From an uncultured Lentisphaerota bacterium (GTDB lineage: Bacteria; Verrucomicrobiota; Kiritimatiellia; CAIQIC01): a DNA stretch of 64,000 nt. The stretch spans positions 1 through 64,000 of the forward strand of contig CAITZM010000032.1 of the NCBI GenBank assembly GCA_903896925.1, in the 5' to 3' direction. The notes beneath the pieces are model-generated. The model was not told the DNA's origin, made no database searches, and saw nothing but the letters and a program-made list of their open reading frames with translations. A program made the translations under genes and the position numbers. This document shows positions 57,507-64,000 of this stretch, in pieces; position 1 is the first letter of the stretch; every line of letters starts with the position of its first letter.

Positions 57507-59888
57507 ATGCTAAAACTCATAGCGAACATGAACGCCCTCTTAACGCTGAAGGTCCGGAGGGTTGGAGTGACTGCAATGACGGCAGCCCTCCGCACCGTCT
57601 TGCCGGGCCGCTCCGGCAGTTGGTTCAGCCTTGGACCACGTTTTTGCCGTGCCGTCACCTTCCGGTGGGCGGTGACGCTCCTGGTATCGGCATCCTTCGC
57701 CCGACCGGCGCCGGCAGCCGGCACTTCGACGGCAGAGAGCGCCCGCTTGCTGGCGCAGGTCGAACCGCGGATCAAGGCGATTTACGAAACGAAGGAGTTG
57801 GCCATGCGTGCCTTTGCCGCCGCTTGGCTGCCCGACGGCTCGGGCTATCTGAGGTTGGAGACGCCCGCGGGCGCGTCGGGCGCGGAGATCGCCAGTTATG
57901 ATGCCGCCAGCGGCCAACGCACGGTCGTGGTGGCCGGCGAGAAACTGCTTGTCCCCGGCACCTCCGAACGCCTGCGGATCCGGGGTTTCGTCCGTGCGCC
58001 GACCGGCAATCGTTTTCTGCTGCACACGGAGATCCCCGGCGGCGAACACGGGAGCGAGCATTGGCTGTATGAGCCGGAGTTGGGCGCGTTGCGCCCGGTG
58101 GACGCCGGGCGCGGAGCGGGGTTTGATGCGGATGCCTTTTCACCGGATGGCCAGCGGCTGTTGGGTTCGCGCGGCGCGGACTTGATCGTGTTCGACCTGG
58201 CCGGCGGTCGGACGATTCCGCTGACCAAAGACGGCGCTCCCGACACCATCGAAAACGGCCGCGCCAGCTGGAGTCCCGACGGCAAATGGATCGCCTATGT
58301 CCGCACCGATTCCTCGGCCGTCCCCAAACGGGCTGTCCTTGTACCCGGCGACCCGACGTACCGCACTTTCCGGGAAACAAGATACGAACGGATCGGCGGG
58401 CCGATTTCCACGCTGCGCATCGGCGTTGTGGGTGTGGAGGGCGGCCCCACGCGCTGGATCGAGTTGGCCGACAAACCGGGGACCTTTTATCTTAACCAGG
58501 TGAGCTGGGCCGGAAATTCCGACGAATTGCTCGTCGAGAAATTGAGCCGCTCCCGGGACGCGCGGGAGTTCCTGCTGGCCAACCATCGCGCCGGTGCGAT
58601 CGCCAAAGCCTACGCGGAAACCGACCCCGCCTGGGTGGATATGGAACCGTCGGCCAATCACGGGCTGGAGTGGATTCACGGCGGTCAGGCCTTTGTGATC
58701 ATCAGTGAGCGGGATGGCTGGCGGCGCGCCTATGTCGTCTCGCGGGACGGTTCCAGCAGGACGCCGCTTACGGCGGCGGGCAGCGACCTCATCGCGCGCG
58801 GCCAGGTGGATGACAAGAACGGATGGTTTTACTATTTCGCCGCGCCGACCAACGCGACGCAGCGCTACCTCTACCGCGCGTGCCTGGATGGAACCGGCAC
58901 GCCCGAACGGTTGACGCCGCCGGATCAGCCCGGTTCGCATCGTTATGTGTTTTCCCCCGACAGCCGTTGGGCGTTCCACACCTACGCCACCTTCGACAAG
59001 CCGCCAGTGACCGAGCTGGTGCAACTGCCGGAGCACCGGAGCGTGCGCATGCTGGAGGACAACGCCACTCCGGCCGCCCGCGTCAAGCCGCTGGTCGCGC
59101 GGCCCACCGCGTTCCTCCAGCTCGACATCGGCGGCGGTGTAGTGATGGATGCCTGGATGATCAAGCCGCGCGATTTTGACCCCACAAAGAAGTACCCCGT
59201 GCTGGTATACGTCTATGGCGAGCCAGCCGGGCAAACGGTGCTGGACGACTGGGGCAGCGGGCAGGCCCTCTTTCACCGGGCGCTGGCCGACCTGGGCTAC
59301 ATCGTGGTTACGATGGACAATCGGGGCACCCCTGCGCCCAAGGGGGCGGCGTGGCGGCGGGCGGTGTGGGGCAGCCTCGGGCCGCTCTCGACGGAGGAGC
59401 AGGCCGCGGGCCTCAAGGCGCTGGCCCAGCTCTGCCCGTTCGTGGATCTCTCTCGCGTGGCCATCTGGGGCTGGAGCGGCGGCGGCTCGAACACCCTGAA
59501 CGCGATGTTCCGCAAGCCGGATGTTTATCACGTGGGCATCGCCGTCGTGCCGAAGCCCCAGCCGCAGTATTACAACGCCGGGTATCAGGAGCTTTACATG
59601 CGCACGCCGAAGGACAATCCCGAGGGCTACCGCACCTGCGCGCCGATCAACTACGCCGAGGGCCTGCGCGGCGACCTGCTGATCATCACCGGCTCAGGCG
59701 AACGCAACACGCACATCGAGATCACCGAAGGGCTGGTAGACCGGCTCATTGCTCTGGGCAAACGCTTCGACTACTTCGTGTATCCCAATCGCGATCACGG
59801 GCTCTCTGAGGGCAAGGGGTCGCTCACTCACGTGCGCATGTTGATTGCCCGCTATCTCGTTGAACACCTGCCTCCGGGAGCGTGCTGA
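57507..59888 (+). CDS. S9 family (DPP-IV/prolyl oligopeptidase-like) peptidase
   Basis: 793 residues if the first ATG is used; the hydrophobic export segment (FRWAVTLLVSASFARPAPAAG) starts only near residue 52, so a later start is possible. WD/PD40 propeller about 90-510, alpha/beta-hydrolase domain about 530-793. Catalytic Ser657 in GWSGGGS and His764 in RDHGL. The usual Asp position (GxxDDN) reads GSGERN, with Glu732 where Asp is expected. Secreted exopeptidase between two GH95 genes; it may trim proteins or glycopeptides that carry the fucose. Confidence 0.88.
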   Translation: MLKLIANMNALLTLKVRRVGVTAMTAALRTVLPGRSGSWFSLGPRFCRAVTFRWAVTLLVSASFARPAPAAGTSTAESARLLAQVEPRIKAIYETKELAMRAFAAAWLPDGSGYLRLETPAGASGAEIASYDAASGQRTVVVAGEKLLVPGTSERLRIRGFVRAPTGNRFLLHTEIPGGEHGSEHWLYEPELGALRPVDAGRGAGFDADAFSPDGQRLLGSRGADLIVFDLAGGRTIPLTKDGAPDTIENGRASWSPDGKWIAYVRTDSSAVPKRAVLVPGDPTYRTFRETRYERIGGPISTLRIGVVGVEGGPTRWIELADKPGTFYLNQVSWAGNSDELLVEKLSRSRDAREFLLANHRAGAIAKAYAETDPAWVDMEPSANHGLEWIHGGQAFVIISERDGWRRAYVVSRDGSSRTPLTAAGSDLIARGQVDDKNGWFYYFAAPTNATQRYLYRACLDGTGTPERLTPPDQPGSHRYVFSPDSRWAFHTYATFDKPPVTELVQLPEHRSVRMLEDNATPAARVKPLVARPTAFLQLDIGGGVVMDAWMIKPRDFDPTKKYPVLVYVYGEPAGQTVLDDWGSGQALFHRALADLGYIVVTMDNRGTPAPKGAAWRRAVWGSLGPLSTEEQAAGLKALAQLCPFVDLSRVAIWGWSGGGSNTLNAMFRKPDVYHVGIAVVPKPQPQYYNAGYQELYMRTPKDNPEGYRTCAPINYAEGLRGDLLIITGSGERNTHIEITEGLVDRLIALGKRFDYFVYPNRDHGLSEGKGSLTHVRMLIARYLVEHLPPGAC

Positions 59889-59941
59889 ATGACCCTTGAA
59901 AGCACTGCGGAAATGTATGGCGAGAAAATGAAAGGCACCCC

Positions 59942-62452
59942 ATGAAATACAGCAGGCCTGCGCCAACCGGAGGTCTTCGTGCTGCTGCTGGCGGGCCCGC
60001 CGTCACACGGCGCGACTTCCTTCGCACCGCCTCGCTGGCGGTGGCGGCAGTTGGCGCGAACCGTCTGCTGACGTTGCCCGGTTTTGCCGCGCCTGCAGAC
60101 GCTGCCGACGCAGTGCGGCTGTGGTACACGCGGCCCGCTGCCAACTGGAACGAGGCGCTGCCGCTGGGGAATGGACGGATCGGTGCCATGGTTTTTGGCG
60201 GGGCAACGCAAGAGCGCCTGCAACTTAACGAGGAAACCATCTGGACGGGTTCGCCTGACCGAGAGGATTATTACAAGTGTGAGGGGCCCAGGTTGCTTCC
60301 TGAAATCCGCCGTTTGACTTTTGAGGACAAGTGGAGCGAGGCCCAGGCTTTGTTCGGGAAGGCCATGCCCTCGAAATGGTGGGCGAAATACCAGCCGATG
60401 TGCGACCTGTGGCTCGAGTTTCCGGGCCATGAGAAGTATTCGCAGTATCAGCGCGAACTTGGGCTGGATACCGCGATTTCAACGGTTACCTACAAGGCGG
60501 GTGGCGTGCGGTTTCTTCGCGAAACCTTCATTAGCCCGGTTGACCAGGTGCTCGCGATGCGCATATCGGCCGATCGGCCCGGTTCGGTAACGTTCTCAAC
60601 CCGTCTGGCTGGTGTGATGGATCCGGGAAAAGCGGTTTCGGGCGGGGGCAAGCAGCCGGAGCCAATCGGCAATAACCGGACGGAAGCGGGTGAGCCGGGG
60701 GAAGTGGTGTTGCGCGGGCAGGTGGACAAGGGTGTTGTGGCCTACCAGGCGCGTCTGCGCGTTAGGCCTGCCGGCGGAACCATGAAAACCGATGGAGACT
60801 GCGTACGCATCGAAGGTGCCGATGCGGCCGTTCTTTTTCTGGCCGCCGGCACCAATCTCCGCAACTACAAGGATGTTTCGCTGGATCCCGAGCCTGTCGT
60901 TATCCAGCAGCTGACCCACGCTGCCGGGAAGGACTTCGACACGTTGCGGGCTAGCCACGTCAAGGAACATCAACGTTTGTTCAACCGGGTTTCGTTGACT
61001 TTGCCGAAATCAGCAGCGAGTGATTTGCCGACGGATGAGCGGTTGGAGGCCATGAAGAAGGGGCCGGACGATCCGGCGCTGGCGGCCTTGCTTTTTCAGT
61101 TTGGCCGTTATCTGGTTATCAGCAGCTCGCGTCCCGGCACGTATCCGCCGAACCTGCAGGGGATCTGGTGCGGGGATCGCAACCCGGCCTGGGATTCAAA
61201 GTACACCAGCAATATCAATCTCCAGATGAATTATTGGCCGGTGAGCGGTGCCAACCTCGGGGAATGCATCGAACCGCTCCTGCGCATGGCCGAGGAACTG
61301 ACCGTCACCGGGGGCTGGGCGGCCAGGCATTGCTTCGGCGCGCGCGGATGGACGCTGGGCTTCAACACCGATCTTTGGCGGGGAGCATGGCCTTCGGGCG
61401 GCGAAATATCCTTCTTCACCACTTGGACCACGGGTGGCGCCTGGATCTGCAACCGGCTGTACGACCATTATCGTTTCACCGGCGACCAGGCCTTCCTCCG
61501 GCGCCTCTACCCGGTCCTGAAAGGATCGGCCGAGTTCTTCCTGGACACCCTGCAGGAGCATCCGAAGAGCCACTGCCTGGTGACCTGTCCCGCCAGCTCA
61601 CCCGAGAACCGGCATCACAAGCTCGCGGGCAAGGGCTGGTGCCTGCAGCCGAGTGTTTGCGCCGGCCCGACCATGGAGATGCAGATCCTGCGCGAGTTGT
61701 TCGACGGCTATGCGGCAGCGGCCAGGGAATTGGGCGTGGATACCGATCTCGTCCGGCAGGCCGAGGCCGCACGGAAACGCCTGCCGCCGACGCCCGTCGG
61801 CCGCTACGGGCAGATCCAGGAATGGCTGGATGATTGGGATGATCCCAAGGACACCCACCGGCATGTTTCCATGCTCTACGGACTGTATCCGGGCAGCGAG
61901 ATCACGCCCGACGCGACGCCCGGCCTGGTGCAGGCAGCCCGTGTAACGCTGGAACACCGCGGCCTCGCCAGCACCGGCTGGTCGACGGCCTGGAAGATCA
62001 ATTATGGCGCCCGGCTCCGCGACGGCGAGTATGCCAACAAGGCGGTTCGCTGCCTGCTGAATCTCACCCGCGAGAACCGGACCATTATGGGCGAGTCGGG
62101 CAGCGGCGTATATCCAAACATGTTTTGCGCCCATCCGCCGTTCCAGATCGACGGTAATTTTGGCTTTACTGCCGGCGTGACCGAAATGCTGTTGCAATCC
62201 TACGCAGGCGAACTACACCTGCTCCCAGCCATTCCGAAATCGTGGCCAGCGGGCGAAGTGAAAGGACTCTGCGCCCGCGGCGGCTTTGAGGTGGACATCG
62301 CGTGGAATGAGGGGAAACTGACCCAGGCGACCGTTCGTTCCAAGCTCGGCAAACCCTGCGCCGTCCGCTACGGCGACGAACGCCTGCGGTGGGAAACAAC
62401 CGCGGGATCAGCTCGCCGGTTAATTTTCAACGGGAAGCTGATTCCGGAGTGA
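59942..62452 (+). CDS. GH95 alpha-L-fucosidase/galactosidase 2 (TAT-exported)
   Basis: 836 residues. TAT leader VTRRDFLRTASLAVAA, in contrast to the ordinary signal of paralogue 1. GH95 landmarks: NWNEALPLGNGRIGAMVFGG, LQLNEETIWTGSP, RPGTYPPNLQGIW, KYTSNINLQMNYW, CPASSPEN and FQIDGNFGFTAG. Clearly diverged from the 55052 protein (different insert and export route), so the two probably act on different linkages. Confidence 0.94.
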   Translation: MKYSRPAPTGGLRAAAGGPAVTRRDFLRTASLAVAAVGANRLLTLPGFAAPADAADAVRLWYTRPAANWNEALPLGNGRIGAMVFGGATQERLQLNEETIWTGSPDREDYYKCEGPRLLPEIRRLTFEDKWSEAQALFGKAMPSKWWAKYQPMCDLWLEFPGHEKYSQYQRELGLDTAISTVTYKAGGVRFLRETFISPVDQVLAMRISADRPGSVTFSTRLAGVMDPGKAVSGGGKQPEPIGNNRTEAGEPGEVVLRGQVDKGVVAYQARLRVRPAGGTMKTDGDCVRIEGADAAVLFLAAGTNLRNYKDVSLDPEPVVIQQLTHAAGKDFDTLRASHVKEHQRLFNRVSLTLPKSAASDLPTDERLEAMKKGPDDPALAALLFQFGRYLVISSSRPGTYPPNLQGIWCGDRNPAWDSKYTSNINLQMNYWPVSGANLGECIEPLLRMAEELTVTGGWAARHCFGARGWTLGFNTDLWRGAWPSGGEISFFTTWTTGGAWICNRLYDHYRFTGDQAFLRRLYPVLKGSAEFFLDTLQEHPKSHCLVTCPASSPENRHHKLAGKGWCLQPSVCAGPTMEMQILRELFDGYAAAARELGVDTDLVRQAEAARKRLPPTPVGRYGQIQEWLDDWDDPKDTHRHVSMLYGLYPGSEITPDATPGLVQAARVTLEHRGLASTGWSTAWKINYGARLRDGEYANKAVRCLLNLTRENRTIMGESGSGVYPNMFCAHPPFQIDGNFGFTAGVTEMLLQSYAGELHLLPAIPKSWPAGEVKGLCARGGFEVDIAWNEGKLTQATVRSKLGKPCAVRYGDERLRWETTAGSARRLIFNGKLIPE

Positions 62453-62535
62453 TACCAACCAGGTGAACAGGACACCCGACCAAGGAACCATGCGACACAC
62501 ACGCCGTGCAAGCACCACACCAGGAACCACACTTC

Positions 62536-63600
62536 ATGAACGATAACCGCGCCATTGATCTCCGCAGCGACACCATCACCCAGCCAACGCCCGCCATGCG
62601 CGCAGCCATGGCCGCCGCCGAGGTGGGCGATGATGTGTTCGGTGACGATCCCACCGTGCAACGCCTCGAGGCCCGCGTGGCGGGGATGCTGGGCAAAGAA
62701 GCGGCCGTGTTCACGCCTTCGGGAACGATGGCCAACCAGCTCGCAGTCCGCGCACATACCGAGCCGGGCGACGAAATCCTCGTCGATGCCAACGCTCACA
62801 TTTACTACTACGAAGCCGGCGGACCGGCGGCGCTCTCCGGCGTGTCTTGCCGGTGCCTGTCCGGCGTGCGCGGCACCTTCACCGCGACGGATGTGGAGAC
62901 CGCCCTCCGTCCGCCGGACCAGCACTTTCCGACGACGAAACTGGTCTGCCTGGAGAACACCCACAATCGCGGCGGCGGCACGATCTGGCCCATGGAGCGC
63001 ATTCGCGAGGTCGCCGACATCGCCTGCCGACAGGGCTTGCGCATGCACCTCGACGGGGCCCGGTTGTGGAATGCGTCCGTCGCCACCGGCATCGACGAGC
63101 GGGACTACGCCGCGCACTTCGATTCCGTGAGCGTGTGTTTCTCCAAGGCCCTCGGCGCGCCCGTCGGTTCGGCGCTGTGCGGGTCGCGCGACTTCATTCA
63201 GCGGGCGCGGCGGTTTCGCAAGATGTTCGGCGGCGGGATGCGGCAGGTGGGGCTTCTGGCCGCCGGGGCGCTGTACGCGCTCGAGCATCATCGTTCCCGT
63301 CTGGCCGAAGACCATGCGAACGCCCGCACACTGGCCCAAGGCCTGGCCCGCCTGTCCGGCATCGAACTCGATCCCACCACGGTGCAGACCAACATCGTGT
63401 TCTTCAAGGCCCCCGGGGTGCAGGCGAAGGAACTGGTGTCGAGGCTGGACCGGGCCGGCGTTCGCATGCTGGCCACCGGTCCGCATAGCATCCGCGCGGT
63501 AACGAACCTGATGGTGGCAGCGGAGAACATACCGCAGGCCGTGGAAATCGTCGGCAGGGTGATGCAGGCCTGCCAGCCGAATTCATGTTCAAGCATCTGA
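62536..63600 (+). CDS. ltaE: Low-specificity L-threonine aldolase
   Basis: 354 residues from the ATG at 62536 (AGGAA upstream). PLP fold-type I enzyme: [60 protein letters not shown] and the PLP lysine Lys204 in [11 protein letters not shown]. Splits L-threonine or L-allo-threonine into glycine and acetaldehyde. Why it follows the fucosidase genes is unclear; use of O-glycan-linked threonine is a speculation. Confidence 0.95.
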   Translation: MNDNRAIDLRSDTITQPTPAMRAAMAAAEVGDDVFGDDPTVQRLEARVAGMLGKEAAVFTPSGTMANQLAVRAHTEPGDEILVDANAHIYYYEAGGPAALSGVSCRCLSGVRGTFTATDVETALRPPDQHFPTTKLVCLENTHNRGGGTIWPMERIREVADIACRQGLRMHLDGARLWNASVATGIDERDYAAHFDSVSVCFSKALGAPVGSALCGSRDFIQRARRFRKMFGGGMRQVGLLAAGALYALEHHRSRLAEDHANARTLAQGLARLSGIELDPTTVQTNIVFFKAPGVQAKELVSRLDRAGVRMLATGPHSIRAVTNLMVAAENIPQAVEIVGRVMQACQPNSCSSI

Positions 63601-63607
63601 GGGCGCC

Positions 63608-64000
63608 ATGAAACTCATCAACTCGGTTCGGTGTATCGCCATGCTGGGCCTGGGCCTCGCATCCGCCGCGCTCGCGACGGAAAACCCTGCCCCTGCGGCG
63701 CGCGAAACGCGCGACATGTCCGGTTGGACGGTGCATATCAGCCGCGAGCTGCTGACGAGCAACGCGGCGGCCACCACCGTTGCGCTGAAACTGCTCGCGG
63801 CTCAGCTGGAAAACATCGTGCGGGTGGTGCCCCCGGCAGCGGTGGCGGAACTGCAGAAAGTGGCGCTCTATATCTCACCCGAATATCCCGGCATCAAACC
63901 GCGCGCCGAATACCATCCCAACGCCGGCTGGCTGAGGGAACACGGGCGCGACCCGGCGATGGCGAAGGGCGTCGAGTTCACGAACGTACGCATCTTCGAG
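63608..64000 (+). CDS. Secreted putative metallopeptidase-like protein, N-terminal part
   Basis: 131 codons to the window end, no stop reached. Signal peptide (CIAMLGLGLASAALA) with cleavage near ALA-TE. The mature part (GWTVHISRELLTSN, VALKLLAAQLENIVRVVPPAAVAELQKVALYIS, YHPNAGWLREHGRDPAMAKGVEF, given in pieces) resembles a family of PVC proteins that later carry an HExxH-like site; that part lies outside the window. Seven bp after ltaE, so same transcript. Confidence 0.65.
   Translation, partial: MKLINSVRCIAMLGLGLASAALATENPAPAARETRDMSGWTVHISRELLTSNAAATTVALKLLAAQLENIVRVVPPAAVAELQKVALYISPEYPGIKPRAEYHPNAGWLREHGRDPAMAKGVEFTNVRIFE

Overview
The window is about 64 kb of GC-rich bacterial DNA with protein genes on both strands, one tRNA gene and no rRNA or CRISPR array. 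The gene content points to the PVC superphylum, most likely a Verrucomicrobiota / Kiritimatiellota / Lentisphaerota-type polysaccharide degrader. The reasons are many secreted glycoside hydrolases (GH5, GH16, two GH95, GH106, a PL6-type lyase), TAT-exported Gfo/Idh/MocA and sugar-isomerase-like proteins, DUF1080, a hydrazine-synthase-alpha-like/HEAT protein with one haem motif, an exosortase/PEP-CTERM locus, and dispersed TTCCAA/TTGGAA repeats. The taxonomic call is an inference; no marker gene fixes it.

Layout. 1-600: end of a sodium:solute symporter and its small membrane partner. 600-1800: a RAYT (REP-associated transposase) gene inside a REP/BIME array. 1800-5700: housekeeping genes (mutM, trmJ, rsgA) and an envelope protein. 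5990-6600: a BrnT/BrnA toxin-antitoxin pair with a palindromic operator candidate. 6600-10100: a broken YdcF-like gene, a methyltransferase and a large GT-C-like/TPR membrane protein. 10200-17300: carbohydrate-active enzymes (GH106, GH5, PL6, GH16). 17700-23700: a hybrid sensor kinase, two PEP-CTERM microproteins, exosortase, EpsI-like protein, a GT26 glycosyltransferase fused to STAS domains, and a convergent free STAS protein. 23900-31000: a beta-helix protein, a secreted metallopeptidase and the HZS-alpha/HEAT protein.

31080-36719 is the most coherent metabolic block: a Gfo/Idh oxidoreductase, a gluconate-2-dehydrogenase-subunit-3-like protein, a GMC flavoprotein, a nine-haem membrane-anchored cytochrome and an AP-endonuclease-like TIM barrel. 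45565-52157 supplies a second TIM barrel, a second Gfo/Idh enzyme, a DUF1080 (3-keto-disaccharide hydrolase family) protein and two FAD oxidoreductases. Read together, these sets look like a periplasmic 3-keto-glycoside route: oxidise a sugar ring at C3, pass the electrons to a multihaem cytochrome, then cleave and rearrange the keto-sugar. Between them lie a DUF2760 / Hsp70 / Hsp70-DUF3731 / DUF2934 chaperone cluster, tRNA-Pro(TGG), a pseudopilin-FHA pair and an M28 peptidase.

52460-64000: a GntR/LacI hybrid regulator, then a same-strand run of an M24 peptidase, GH95, a DPP-IV-like peptidase, a second GH95, threonine aldolase and the start of a secreted protein. This looks like a fucosylated-substrate utilisation region. 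Several promoters place a -10 box only 5-10 nt before the start codon, which suggests frequent leaderless or near-leaderless mRNAs.
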